A DNA stretch of 64,000 nt from Spirosoma sp. 48-14 (GTDB taxonomy: Bacteria; Bacteroidota; Bacteroidia; Cytophagales; Spirosomataceae): NCBI RefSeq assembly GCF_001898575.1, contig NZ_MKUD01000086.1, positions 25,613 through 89,612 of the forward strand, read 5' to 3'. The number at the start of each line of letters is the position of its first letter. Within the stretch, counting starts at the first letter, position 1. Below, piece by piece: positions 36,492 through 44,384 of this stretch. The notes below the pieces were generated by a model. That model ran no database searches. It worked only from the letters and a program-made list of their open reading frames with translations, and was not told the DNA's origin. The translations under genes were made by a program, and so were the position numbers.

Positions 36492-36522
36492 CGAATGCCA
36501 TAACCTCAGGCTATGGCATTCG
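36492..36522 (-). terminator. Terminator below the small membrane protein gene
   Basis: An 11 bp stem, cgaatgccata (36492-36502) with tatggcattcg (36512-36522), is followed on the minus strand by a short T-rich tract. It ends the long his/trp-side run of minus-strand genes. Confidence 0.65.
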
Positions 36523-36545
36523 ATAAAGCGCTGAACAGGATTGTT

Positions 36546-36881
36546 TTATATGATTGCGTCCAGTAAAGACGTCACAATCGACACGACAAAGCTGAACAGC
36601 AGTGCGGCAATGAATCCGGTTACGTGAAAACTTGGAATCAGGTACGCAGTCAGATAAACCATGAGCACGTTCAAAACCAGCAGGAAAAGCCCCAGCGTAA
36701 TAATTGTGATGGGAATAGTCAGTACGGTCAGAATGGGCTTAATAAAGGCGTTCAGAAAACCGAGAACGATGGCTACCATCAAGTAGGTACCGGCTCCGCC
36801 CGAAACATGAATGCCCGGAATAAATATACTAGCGATGTAAACGGCTACTGCGCTAATCAGGATGCGAATAATCAATCCCAT
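36546..36881 (-). CDS. Phage holin family/PF04020-type small membrane protein
   Basis: The start at 36881 (MGLIIRILISAVAVYIASIFIPGIHVSG) gives 111 residues; an earlier start would add a hydrophilic leader. Four hydrophobic helices cover nearly the whole chain, with the family pattern GIHVSGGAGTYLMVAIVLGFLNAFIKPIL and LNVLMVYLTAYLIPSFHVTGFIAALLFS. Annotated homologues are called phage holin family or YvlD-like, but they are ordinary chromosomal membrane proteins of unknown function and there is no phage gene nearby. It lies 84 bp downstream of hisIE. Confidence 0.88.
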   Translation of the reverse strand: MGLIIRILISAVAVYIASIFIPGIHVSGGAGTYLMVAIVLGFLNAFIKPILTVLTIPITIITLGLFLLVLNVLMVYLTAYLIPSFHVTGFIAALLFSFVVSIVTSLLDAII

Positions 36882-36965
36882 AAAGCTGTTTGTGTTTGGT
36901 GAGAAAATAGGACAACGACCTTGTTGATGGTTGCTAATATCGAACAACAAACTGCAAATCAGAAA

Positions 36966-37568
36966 TTATTGTTTTGAATGTCGCCCCTGCAACACCGTCA
37001 CAATGTCGTCGAGCTGAATATTTTTCTGCTCCAGCAGCACCAGAAAATGGAATAAGAGATCAGCTGCTTCGCCTTTGAACAAGTGGTCGTTGTTATCTTT
37101 CGCTTCAATAACCAGTTCTACAGCCTCTTCGCCAACTTTCTGAGCAATCTTGTTAACTCCCTTGTTAAAAAGGCTGGCTGTATACGACTGGTCGGAAGGA
37201 TTAACTTTCCGGTCGTGGATCACCTGCTGCAAATAGTTCAGAAACTGCCCTTTGCCGTGATTTACTTCCTGAAAACAGGTATCGGCACCTGTATGGCAAA
37301 CAGGCCCGGCCGGACTGGCTTTGACCAGCAGAGTATCGCCGTCACAGTCGACCAGGATTTCCCGTACGTGCAGAAAGTTATTGGATGTTTCGCCCTTCGT
37401 CCAGAGCCGCTGTTTACTACGACTGAAAAACGTAACTATATTTTCGGCAACGGTTTTGTCGTAGGCTTCCTGGTTCATGTAGCCCAGCATCAGCACTTTA
37501 CCCGTTTCGGCATCCTGAATAACGGCAGGAACCAGACCGTCGGGCGATTTATCAAAATTGATAGTCAT
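36966..37568 (-). CDS. hisIE: Bifunctional phosphoribosyl-AMP cyclohydrolase / phosphoribosyl-ATP diphosphatase
   Basis: Performs steps two and three of histidine synthesis in the cytosol. The N-terminal HisI domain (about 1-105) has VLMLGYMNQEA, SRSKQRLWTKGETS, the metal-binding VDCDGDTLL and the zinc cysteines in GPVCHTGADTCF. The C-terminal HisE domain (about 115-200) has KKIAQ-like NKIAQKVGEEAVELVIEA and GEAADLLFHFLVLL. At 200 residues it is a normal fused enzyme. No other his genes are present in the window. It starts 6 bp after the AbiEii-like gene, so a toxin-like pair separates it from trpA. Confidence 0.97.
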   Translation of the reverse strand: MTINFDKSPDGLVPAVIQDAETGKVLMLGYMNQEAYDKTVAENIVTFFSRSKQRLWTKGETSNNFLHVREILVDCDGDTLLVKASPAGPVCHTGADTCFQEVNHGKGQFLNYLQQVIHDRKVNPSDQSYTASLFNKGVNKIAQKVGEEAVELVIEAKDNNDHLFKGEAADLLFHFLVLLEQKNIQLDDIVTVLQGRHSKQ

Positions 37569-37574
37569 TACCTG

Positions 37575-38189
37575 TTAAGAATAGTTTGCTACCTCAAGTA
37601 AAAGAGTCTCTTTAACGATTTGCCATGAAGTCTTATCTAGTAGTAAAACAGGGTCTTCAGTTAATTCAGCATCATCAAAGTAGGTCATACTTTTCAGCAT
37701 CATAAATAGGTTGTTCGTTTGGTACTTTTCTTTATACCATTCGCAAAGTTGTGCAAAACTATGGTGACGCAGTAAAAAGAAGATATCGTAAAAGTCTTTT
37801 TTTGCTCCCCGGTTAGTGATAGCCGCTAGCTTCATGGCCGAAATGTCAGCCTGAGAAGCCATTCGGATGCCTTCAAGAACGATTGGTGGTGCTAATAGGG
37901 GATACCGATACGTTACAAAATCGATTTTGATAGCGTTTAATTGACCACGAAGTCCAATTTTATTTTCACTGTTTGTAATCCATGACCCTATGTCTGTTAG
38001 TTCTGCCTTAATAAGTTCTTTATCAAAGACATCGATTGTGAAAAAGTCGAGATCTATTGACAAGCGATGGCCAAACTGCAAAGCTAGGGCAGTACCTCCA
38101 ACTAAATTGAACGTTGAAAACGTATCGTTGGCAAGAATAGATTTTAAAATACCCAGGGTGCTGGATTCGAGGACTTCAGCATGTAGCAT
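37575..38189 (-). CDS. AbiEii/AbiGii-type nucleotidyltransferase toxin family protein
   Basis: A 204-residue MNT-fold protein. The nucleotidyltransferase core is intact: NLVGGTALALQFGHRLSIDLDFFT (GGTAL motif and D-x-D) near residues 28-50, and GAKKDFYDIFFLL near residue 130, as in AbiEii toxins. AbiEii-type enzymes modify tRNA or other targets and act in toxin-antitoxin or abortive-infection modules. Its first 46 bp overlap the end of the DUF6922-like gene in another frame, a strong sign of coupled expression. The pair sits between trpA and hisIE, an accessory insertion in a biosynthetic run. Confidence 0.88.
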   Translation of the reverse strand: MLHAEVLESSTLGILKSILANDTFSTFNLVGGTALALQFGHRLSIDLDFFTIDVFDKELIKAELTDIGSWITNSENKIGLRGQLNAIKIDFVTYRYPLLAPPIVLEGIRMASQADISAMKLAAITNRGAKKDFYDIFFLLRHHSFAQLCEWYKEKYQTNNLFMMLKSMTYFDDAELTEDPVLLLDKTSWQIVKETLLLEVANYS

Positions 38190-38437
38190 CGAAACTGCTC
38201 TTTAGGGGTATGAAAATAATTGCTGCAAAACGATAGCGTTGTATTATCCAGCCAACGTGCCTGAAGGACCGTATTTTTTATTTTTTCCAGCCCATAATAT
38301 CGTTTGATTTCCAGCCAGTCGCTAAAAGTGCCTCGTTCTAAAACCCGCTCAATAACAAAGCGATATTTTTCCTGCCATTCGATGGACCCATAGTCAACGT
38401 CCCAGAATAATTGATGAGATAGATTTGGACTTGTCAT
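38144..38437 (-). CDS. DUF6922-like protein, putative antitoxin partner of the AbiEii-like protein
   Basis: A 97-residue cytosolic protein. The pattern LFWDVDYGSIEWQEKYRFVIERVLERGTFSDWLEIKRYYG, then RWLDNTTLSFCSNYF and PKEQFRCY, fits DUF6922, small proteins usually found directly before AbiEii-like genes. In such pairs the first gene is the presumed antitoxin, although unlike AbiEi this one has no obvious winged-helix DNA-binding domain. The 3' end overlaps the AbiEii-like gene by 46 bp. The start lies 15 bp after the trpA stop. Confidence 0.8.
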   Translation of the reverse strand: MTSPNLSHQLFWDVDYGSIEWQEKYRFVIERVLERGTFSDWLEIKRYYGLEKIKNTVLQARWLDNTTLSFCSNYFHTPKEQFRCYMLKSSNPAPWVF

Positions 38438-38452
38438 AGATACGTAAATAAG

Positions 38453-39253
38453 CTACGCCCGAATCGTGTGCACAAACTCAAGAATGCTCTCGGCCGATGT
38501 GCCTTTCTCTTCCAGATGACGAATGAACGCACTGCCAACAATAGCCCCGTTCGCATACTCGCAAGCTGTGTCGAACGTATCATGGTTATTGATACCAAAA
38601 CCAATCAGGCGCGGATTTCGAAGATTCATGGCCTGAATACGCTCGAAGTACGCACGCATGGAATCGCTGATACCCTTGGTTGATCCAGTAATACTAGCTG
38701 ACGACACCATATAAATAAACCCGTCCGATTCTTCGTCGATGTGCCGAATGCGGCTTTCGGTGGTTTGTGGTGTAATCAGGTTTACGTTCAGAATTCCGTA
38801 TTCCCGGAAAGTCGGTGCGTAATCGGCCAGGTATAAATCCAGGGGTAGATCGGGCAAAATAACTCCATCGACGCCTACTTCCTGGCATTTTTTACAGAAC
38901 GCTTCGACACCGTATTGTAGAACCGGATTGATATAGCCCATCAGCAGAATCGGTACGGTGACTGGATCGCCAGATTGTTCCTGACGGCAACCTTCCAACT
39001 GGTCGAACAGCGCTTTTAGCGACATACCATTGTCCAGCGCTTTGCCATTGCTTTGCTGAATGGTTTCGCCATCGGCAACTGGGTCGGAGTAGGGCATACC
39101 AATCTCAACCAGATCGACACCAGCCGCCTGCAAACCGCGCAGAATGGTCATGGTATCGTTAAGTTGCGGGAACCCGGCTGTAAAATAGACGTTTAGTAAT
39201 CGCTCACTTTTCTGAGAAAATAAGTCGGTAATGCGGTTTTGGGTTAAGGTCAT
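38453..39253 (-). CDS. trpA: Tryptophan synthase alpha chain
   Basis: Splits indole-3-glycerol phosphate to indole, which passes to the beta subunit. The catalytic Glu lies in LVEIGMPYSDPVADGETIQQS, and the second Asp in this same loop is also present. Phosphate-binding loops GVDGVILPDLP, SSASITGSTKG and GFGINNHDT are intact. The start at 39253 (MTLTQNRITDLFSQKSERLLNVYFTAG) gives 266 residues; the longer frame from 39316 would be coded inside the palindromic repeat and is not used. It is separated from trpB by that 55 bp repeat. Confidence 0.97.
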   Translation of the reverse strand: MTLTQNRITDLFSQKSERLLNVYFTAGFPQLNDTMTILRGLQAAGVDLVEIGMPYSDPVADGETIQQSNGKALDNGMSLKALFDQLEGCRQEQSGDPVTVPILLMGYINPVLQYGVEAFCKKCQEVGVDGVILPDLPLDLYLADYAPTFREYGILNVNLITPQTTESRIRHIDEESDGFIYMVSSASITGSTKGISDSMRAYFERIQAMNLRNPRLIGFGINNHDTFDTACEYANGAIVGSAFIRHLEEKGTSAESILEFVHTIRA

Positions 39254-39258
39254 AAACG

Positions 39259-39313
39259 TATGTACGGGCTTTAGCCCGTAATGGGTTTTTGCACGGGCTG
39301 AAGCCCATACATA
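39259..39313. repeat. Palindromic repeat between trpB and trpA
   Basis: Two 21 bp inverted arms (39259-39279 and 39293-39313) match at 19 of 21 positions. Each arm is itself palindromic around cgggctttagcccg. It starts 5 bp below the trpB stop and ends 5 bp above the trpA start. The RNA could fold as one long or two short hairpins inside the operon. Confidence 0.8.
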
Positions 39314-39317
39314 CATA

Positions 39318-40517
39318 TTACAGATGCTTTGCGTACGTACTTAAATCTTTATCGCCCCGGCCTGACAGACAGACGACAACAACATCGTCGGGCTTGAGAT
39401 TCATTTTTTCGAGAGCTGCCAGGGCGTGTGCTGATTCCAGTGCGGGAATAATGCCTTCCAGCTTGCTAAGCTGAAAACCTGCCTGAAGGGCTTCGTCGTC
39501 GGTAATGGCGTAGAAATCGCCCCGGCCTGAATCGAACAGATGGGCATGAAGTGGACCAATGCCCGGATAATCGAGCCCTGCCGAAATGGAATAGGGTTCA
39601 ATAACCTGACCATCTTCGGTCTGCATCAGAATCGTACGGCTGCCGTGTAATACGCCCGGTTTACCAAGGGCCGTTGTGGCTGCTGAATGGCCCGATGATA
39701 CGCCCTGACCTGCCGCTTCGGCCGCTACCAGACGAACGGTTGGCTCGTTGAGGTAATGGAAAAAGGCACCGGCTGCATTGCTGCCTCCGCCTACACAGGC
39801 CACTACGTAATCTGGATTCTGACGGCCCGTTTTCGCAAACAATTGTTTCTTTACTTCTTCGGAGATAACCGACTGGAAACGGGCAACCATATCGGGGTAG
39901 GGGTGCGGGCCAACTACCGAACCGATGATGTAATGCGTATCGACAGGATTATTGATCCAGTGACGCATGGCTTCGTTGGTCGCATCTTTCAGGGTTTGGC
40001 TACCCGATGTGGCTGGAACAACGGTAGCCCCCAGCATCCGCATCCGGTCAACGTTGGGTTTCTGGCGCTCCATGTCGATACTGCCCATGTAAACAATGCA
40101 TTCGAGACCCATCAGGGCACAAACGGTAGCCGTAGCTACACCATGCTGACCTGCTCCGGTTTCGGCCACAATTCGTTTTTTACCCAGTCGTTGAGCTACC
40201 AGAATCTGGCCAATCGTGTTGTTTACCTTATGCGCACCCGTATGACACAGGTCTTCGCGTTTAAGGTAAACCGTTGCGCCTACTTTTTCGGATAGTCGCT
40301 TGGCCAGGAATAAAGGGGTTGGCCGACCAACGTAATCTTCGAGCAATTGCCAGAATTCGGCCTGGAACGCTGGATCGTTAATGATCTTGAGGTAGTTCTG
40401 GCGTAGTTCTTCAACGTTCGGATAGAGCATTTCCGGGATAAACGCTCCGCCAAAGTGGCCATAAAATCCTTTATCGGATACCTCGAAAGAGGTTTGGGGT
40501 TCGAGAGTGGTTTGCAT
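39318..40517 (-). CDS. trpB: Tryptophan synthase beta chain
   Basis: PLP enzyme condensing indole with serine. The PLP lysine is in HTGAHKVNN, the catalytic Glu in VAETGAGQHG, and the phosphate loop is GGGSNAAG. The length of 399 is normal. Partner of TrpA encoded directly downstream. Two small ORFs of unknown function lie between it and trpF; the nearer one ends 7 bp above the trpB start. Confidence 0.98.
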   Translation of the reverse strand: MQTTLEPQTSFEVSDKGFYGHFGGAFIPEMLYPNVEELRQNYLKIINDPAFQAEFWQLLEDYVGRPTPLFLAKRLSEKVGATVYLKREDLCHTGAHKVNNTIGQILVAQRLGKKRIVAETGAGQHGVATATVCALMGLECIVYMGSIDMERQKPNVDRMRMLGATVVPATSGSQTLKDATNEAMRHWINNPVDTHYIIGSVVGPHPYPDMVARFQSVISEEVKKQLFAKTGRQNPDYVVACVGGGSNAAGAFFHYLNEPTVRLVAAEAAGQGVSSGHSAATTALGKPGVLHGSRTILMQTEDGQVIEPYSISAGLDYPGIGPLHAHLFDSGRGDFYAITDDEALQAGFQLSKLEGIIPALESAHALAALEKMNLKPDDVVVVCLSGRGDKDLSTYAKHL

Positions 40518-40524
40518 GGTAGCT

Positions 40525-40854
40525 TCAAAGTTTAAACAAGCCCATGGACTTGCTATAAATAATAGCTATGGTCTCAATGGTGAGGAATAAAAGTAGGCTT
40601 GTGATTGTAACAAAATAGCGGCTCCAGTTAAGCCTTAATCCATGATTTGAGAGATAAATCCAGGTGTCGCCAATGAAGTTACGTAGAATGATTGTGCTAC
40701 AGGTTAGCCCCAAATAGGAGAGTGCTAGCCATAGAATCGCCATAAACATAAAGCAGGCCAACAATCGTTTTATTAGAACCATACTTTTTTGTGTACTGAA
40801 GCTATCTAAATGTTTACAAATGGGGCCAGAATAAGAAAGTTTAAACAACTGCAC
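40525..40854 (-). CDS. Small two-helix membrane protein in the trp operon
   Basis: A 109-residue protein with two hydrophobic helices (about residues 27-52 and 80-104). If translation begins at the GTG (40852-40854), its start overlaps the stop of the preceding small gene as TAGTG, a coupled arrangement. An ATG at 40782 would give 85 residues beginning MVLIKRLLACFMF and is a fair alternative. No family was recognised. Its place inside the trp run suggests it is co-transcribed, but nothing ties it to tryptophan synthesis. Confidence 0.5.
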   Translation of the reverse strand: MQLFKLSYSGPICKHLDSFSTQKSMVLIKRLLACFMFMAILWLALSYLGLTCSTIILRNFIGDTWIYLSNHGLRLNWSRYFVTITSLLLFLTIETIAIIYSKSMGLFKL

Positions 40855-41063
40855 TATCTATCTACTTCTTTCAATACTTCGTCCATTCGCTTGTTTTCTT
40901 CGTCGGTAAATTCAGGGAATTCTAGTAGGAAAGGTTCCTTAACCGATGTTTCTTCAAGAAATCGCTGAACACCCCAACGTTTTATATCGCTAGGTTTATA
41001 AATGTTTAATTGCCCCTTTTTCATAGAGGGAATCTCATCTTCTATCTGTTTCGTCGTTTCCAT
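40854..41063 (-). CDS. Small acidic cytosolic protein in the trp operon
   Basis: A 69-residue protein, highly charged, with no signal or membrane helix (segments NIYKPSDIKRWGVQRFLEE and FPEFTDEENKRMDEVLKEVD). The start is an ATG at 41061-41063, 56 bp below the trpF stop. It is followed by the small membrane protein gene with overlapping stop/start, so the two form a pair. No known domain was recognised; a regulatory or toxin-antitoxin-like pair is possible but unproved. Confidence 0.5.
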   Translation of the reverse strand: METTKQIEDEIPSMKKGQLNIYKPSDIKRWGVQRFLEETSVKEPFLLEFPEFTDEENKRMDEVLKEVDR

Positions 41064-41119
41064 TAGCTTGTCTGTTTATCGGTTAAACAAGATCGGACTC
41101 AGAATGATTTGCTGGCGAC

Positions 41120-41764
41120 TTACACCGTTTCTTCTTCCTCTACAGGCCGTACGCGGTCAATTAGTTCTTTTACTTTGGCGACATCCTTGATACCCGGTTC
41201 GATCTCTACCTGGCTGTTCACATCTACGCCGTACAGCTTCATGCCTTTCAACGTGTCCAACTGGTTGAGGTTATCTAACCCAATACCACCGCTGATGAAA
41301 AAGGGCTTTTCGTTGTCGTATCGGCTCAAAATAGTCCAGTCGAAAGTGATTCCATTGCCACCGGGTTGGTCGCCTTTGGCATCGAACAGGAAAAAGTCGC
41401 ACTGGGCTTTGTAGTTGTTCAGCATCGAAAAGTTGAACGATGAGTCGACCCGGAACGCTTTGATGATGTTAATGCCACGATTTCGTAAGCTCCGGCAATA
41501 GTCAGGTGTTTCGTTACCGTGTAACTGTACATACTGAAAATCATACTTTTTTACTGTCCGCAGAATGGTGTCCGGGCTGGCGTTAACAAACACACCTACC
41601 TTTCGTATGCTGCGAGGCAGCGATTTGACCACTTCTTCGTCCAACTCTTCACCGACAAAACGGGGGGATTGGTCATAGAAGATAAATCCGATGAAATCTG
41701 GGTGTAAAGCGGCAATTTCTTTCAGGTTGTTTGGGTCGCGCAGACCGCACACTTTGATTTTCAT
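41120..41764 (-). CDS. trpF: Phosphoribosylanthranilate isomerase
   Basis: Converts phosphoribosylanthranilate to the ribulose form. The catalytic Cys is in MKIKVCGLRD and the Asp in FFLFDAKGDQPGGNG. Phosphate-binding blocks FISGGIGLDNL and YGVDVNSQVEIEPGIKD are complete; the length of 214 is normal. Its ATG overlaps the trpC stop by 4 bp, so the two are translationally coupled. Confidence 0.97.
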   Translation of the reverse strand: MKIKVCGLRDPNNLKEIAALHPDFIGFIFYDQSPRFVGEELDEEVVKSLPRSIRKVGVFVNASPDTILRTVKKYDFQYVQLHGNETPDYCRSLRNRGINIIKAFRVDSSFNFSMLNNYKAQCDFFLFDAKGDQPGGNGITFDWTILSRYDNEKPFFISGGIGLDNLNQLDTLKGMKLYGVDVNSQVEIEPGIKDVAKVKELIDRVRPVEEEETV

Positions 41765-42585
41765 GAGCTGTACAAGTTTGTAGAAGTGGACATGCGTGAA
41801 GTAAAGTCAGTGACTATATGTTGTAAGGCTGCGGCAGGGTCGGCCGTTTTCATGAACGCTTCGCCAATCAGAAACCCATCGAAACCAGCCCGAAATAAGG
41901 TCAGCATCGTGTCAGCATCATGTAGCCCGCTTTCGGTAATCTTGGCAACCGTGTCAGGAATTCGCTCAACCAGGCGTAGCGATGTATCGATCGAGGTTGT
42001 GAACGTCTTGAGGTTGCGGTTGTTGACACCTACCAGATCAACATTGACGTTGAAACTTCGGTCAAGCTCTTCCTCGTCATGAACTTCGAGCAATACCTGT
42101 AAGCTCAGATCATGGGCTTGCATACTGAGTTCTCCAACTTCTTCGGGTGATAGGCAGGCGGCAATCAGCAAGACCACATCGGCTCCCCAGGATTTAGCTT
42201 CCAGCAATTGGTATCGATCAATCACAAAATCCTTACGCAGAATCGGGGTCGACGGATTGGCCTGACGAGCTGCCTGTAAATCGGCAGGTGTGCCGCCGAA
42301 AAAAGGCTCATCGGTCAGTACCGACAAAACGGCGGCCCCGGCCCGAACGTAACCCTGGGTCGTTTCGGCTACGTCGGCCGTATCATTGATAATGCCTTTG
42401 GAAGGCGACTTACGTTTGAACTCCGCAATAATCCCCGACGAGCGAAACTCCTGAACCGCATCCCGAGCCGACAGGCCCATTCGCTTAAAGTCGGGCATTT
42501 GTTCCAGCACCGCTATTGGCGTGGCTTCTTTCCGCTGGGCTACTTCGATTCGCTTTTGAGCAATGATTTTATCAAGAATGGTCAT
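41761..42585 (-). CDS. trpC: Indole-3-glycerol phosphate synthase
   Basis: Decarboxylates and closes CdRP to indole-3-glycerol phosphate. Catalytic residues are visible in IIAEFKRKSPSKG (Glu and both Lys) and in LRKDFVIDRYQL, with phosphate-binding VGVNNRNLKTF and ITESGLHDADT and the C-terminal GFLIGEAFM. The 274-residue single-domain enzyme is not fused to TrpF, unlike in enterobacteria. A run of repeats separates it from trpD upstream. Confidence 0.97.
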   Translation of the reverse strand: MTILDKIIAQKRIEVAQRKEATPIAVLEQMPDFKRMGLSARDAVQEFRSSGIIAEFKRKSPSKGIINDTADVAETTQGYVRAGAAVLSVLTDEPFFGGTPADLQAARQANPSTPILRKDFVIDRYQLLEAKSWGADVVLLIAACLSPEEVGELSMQAHDLSLQVLLEVHDEEELDRSFNVNVDLVGVNNRNLKTFTTSIDTSLRLVERIPDTVAKITESGLHDADTMLTLFRAGFDGFLIGEAFMKTADPAAALQHIVTDFTSRMSTSTNLYSS

Positions 42586-42586
42586 T

Positions 42587-42680
42587 TCCGAATGAATGAA
42601 TAATGAGTAATGGATAATGAAAAATGGTGGTTTCTAGGCAAGCTCACTTTTCATTGTGCATTATGCATTGTCCACTGTAC
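42587..42680. repeat. ATAATG-rich repeat between trpD and trpC
   Basis: A stretch of about 95 bp made of TAATG/ATTATG/CATTG-type units (taatgagtaatggataatg on one side, cattgtgcattatgcattg on the other) forms an imperfect inverted repeat around 42635. This style of intergenic filler is common in Bacteroidota genomes. There is no T-run terminator. Confidence 0.5.
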
Positions 42681-42681
42681 A

Positions 42682-43671
42682 TTATGTATGGATTAATTTT
42701 TTAAAACTTGCCAGCGCTCGACCACTTTCCAGCGATTCGCGGGCGATGGCGACGGCTTCTTCCTGAGTTTGAGCCTTTCCAGCTGCTAGTAGGGCCATTG
42801 CCGAGTTGGCTAAAACGGCTTGCTTTTGGGCGGGAGTTGCTTCGTCATTCAATACATTCATAAAAATTTGCGCCGACTCATCCAGCGTCTGGCCACCTGC
42901 CAACGATTCGGGTGTTAAGGTATCCAGTCCTAACTGCTCTGGTTTTACGACCTGTTCGGTCTGATTACTAATAACTTTGAACGGCCCCGTTAGCGAAATC
43001 TCATCGTAACCATCCAGCGCGTGCAAAATCATGAATCGCTTGTCGGTTTGCTGATAAAGGTACGCATATAATCGCGCCAATTCAAGGCTGAATACCCCAA
43101 CAAGCTGTTTTTGAGGCTTGGCAGGGTTAATCATGGGACCGAGTACATTGAAAAATGTTTTTACCCCCAAATCCTTTCGGATGGGAGCTACATTTTTCAT
43201 GGCGGGGTGGAAGAGGGGAGCGTGCAAAAAACAGATACCAGCCGTTTCCATTTTGCGTTGTAACTCGCCCACATCGTTGGTGAATTGATAGCCCAGCCGT
43301 TCCATCACCGTCGACGAACCTACAAGTGACGATACGCCGTGATTCCCATGCTTGGCTACAGATTGACCTGCACCCGCAACGACAAAAGACGATAGTGTAG
43401 AGATATTGAATGTGTCTTTGCCATCGCCCCCGGTGCCGCATAAATCCATTGGGTCGTAGGCCGATAGGTCGACCGGAAGACAGAGTTCGAGCATTGCATC
43501 CCGGAAGCCTTCCAGTTCTTCAAGCTTCAGGCTACGCATCATGTAAACCGTCAGAAACGAAGCGATCTGTGCTGCGTTGTACTGGCCCCGACCAATGCCC
43601 AGCAATACCTCACGGGCCTGGTCTTTTGTCAGCGACTTGTATTCAAATAGGTGATTTAGAATGGCTTTCAT
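42682..43671 (-). CDS. trpD: Anthranilate phosphoribosyltransferase
   Basis: Transfers phosphoribose from PRPP to anthranilate. The PRPP and metal loop is complete (DLCGTGGDGKDTFNISTLSSFVVAGAG), followed by KHGNHGVSS and, later, NPAKPQKQLVGV. The ATG at 43671 (MKAILNHLFEYKSLTKDQA) is the preferred start; a TTG two codons upstream also exists. At 329 residues it is a stand-alone enzyme, not fused to TrpG. It starts 32 bp after the methyltransferase-like gene. Confidence 0.97.
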   Translation of the reverse strand: MKAILNHLFEYKSLTKDQAREVLLGIGRGQYNAAQIASFLTVYMMRSLKLEELEGFRDAMLELCLPVDLSAYDPMDLCGTGGDGKDTFNISTLSSFVVAGAGQSVAKHGNHGVSSLVGSSTVMERLGYQFTNDVGELQRKMETAGICFLHAPLFHPAMKNVAPIRKDLGVKTFFNVLGPMINPAKPQKQLVGVFSLELARLYAYLYQQTDKRFMILHALDGYDEISLTGPFKVISNQTEQVVKPEQLGLDTLTPESLAGGQTLDESAQIFMNVLNDEATPAQKQAVLANSAMALLAAGKAQTQEEAVAIARESLESGRALASFKKLIHT

Positions 43672-43703
43672 ACGCAAATACTGTGTAAAAGCAGAATTAA
43701 TGG

Positions 43704-44384
43704 TTAAGCTGTTCGGGTTAATTGAAGCATTTGGTAAGCTCCCTTTTGAAAATGATAGGGAACGTTTACGATTTCTGCCTGAATGTGTTGATCCTTACAG
43801 GCAGCCAGAACCGGATTCAAATGAGGTGAAGGGCTACCAGCAAGCGAGATCAATGGAAAGATTCGAACCTCATTCGCCACGCGCATTAGCTCCTGGATGG
43901 CTGTCTGGTGGAACGCTTCCGATAAATGGTCTGAATACAGAAATAGCAGGTGTGAACACAAGGCCAACTCAAACGACTGGTCAGAAAAAGGCAGGTTGGG
44001 TAAGGCATAGGCCAGGTAGCGACCTTGTTGTTTGCCGGTTTCGTAGTCAGTCAGAAACTGATTCATAGCTTTCATCCGCTCTTTTCCCAATTCATCTGTA
44101 TTCTGGAAAATAGTCCAGTTATACTGCGCTTCCTCTTTTTGTACATTTTCGATAACGGTAGGGTAGGTAGCCTCAATCCGTTTTTCAATCTCCTGAGCCG
44201 AAAAAGCATAAATGGGGTCAATTGAAACAATGGAACCACCAACCGCTGTTTGTTCCGCATTAAAACTGGCTGGCCCATCACCTACGCCCAGTATCCGCTT
44301 GCCTAAATCGGCATCGGTGAGGTTGAACATTCGTCGATACTCCTCCCGTGATCGGCCCCAAGGGACAATTTCGGCCAGCTTCAT
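43704..44384 (-). CDS. SAM-dependent methyltransferase-like protein embedded in the trp operon
   Basis: A 226-residue cytosolic protein with a degenerate class I methyltransferase fold. The SAM-binding loop is ILGVGDGPASFNAE near residues 31-44, the acidic strand end is VSIDPIY, and PFSDQSFELALCSHLLFLYSD marks motifs III and IV. Its ATG overlaps the trpG stop by 4 bp, so it is coupled to the glutaminase subunit of anthranilate synthase. Methyltransferases are not part of tryptophan synthesis; it may modify another metabolite or be a passenger. The substrate is unknown. Confidence 0.72.
   Translation of the reverse strand: MKLAEIVPWGRSREEYRRMFNLTDADLGKRILGVGDGPASFNAEQTAVGGSIVSIDPIYAFSAQEIEKRIEATYPTVIENVQKEEAQYNWTIFQNTDELGKERMKAMNQFLTDYETGKQQGRYLAYALPNLPFSDQSFELALCSHLLFLYSDHLSEAFHQTAIQELMRVANEVRIFPLISLAGSPSPHLNPVLAACKDQHIQAEIVNVPYHFQKGAYQMLQLTRTA

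Noticed and set aside
36546..36881. Prophage evidence from the holin-family protein
   Set aside because: This protein family is a general chromosomal membrane family and no other phage gene is near.
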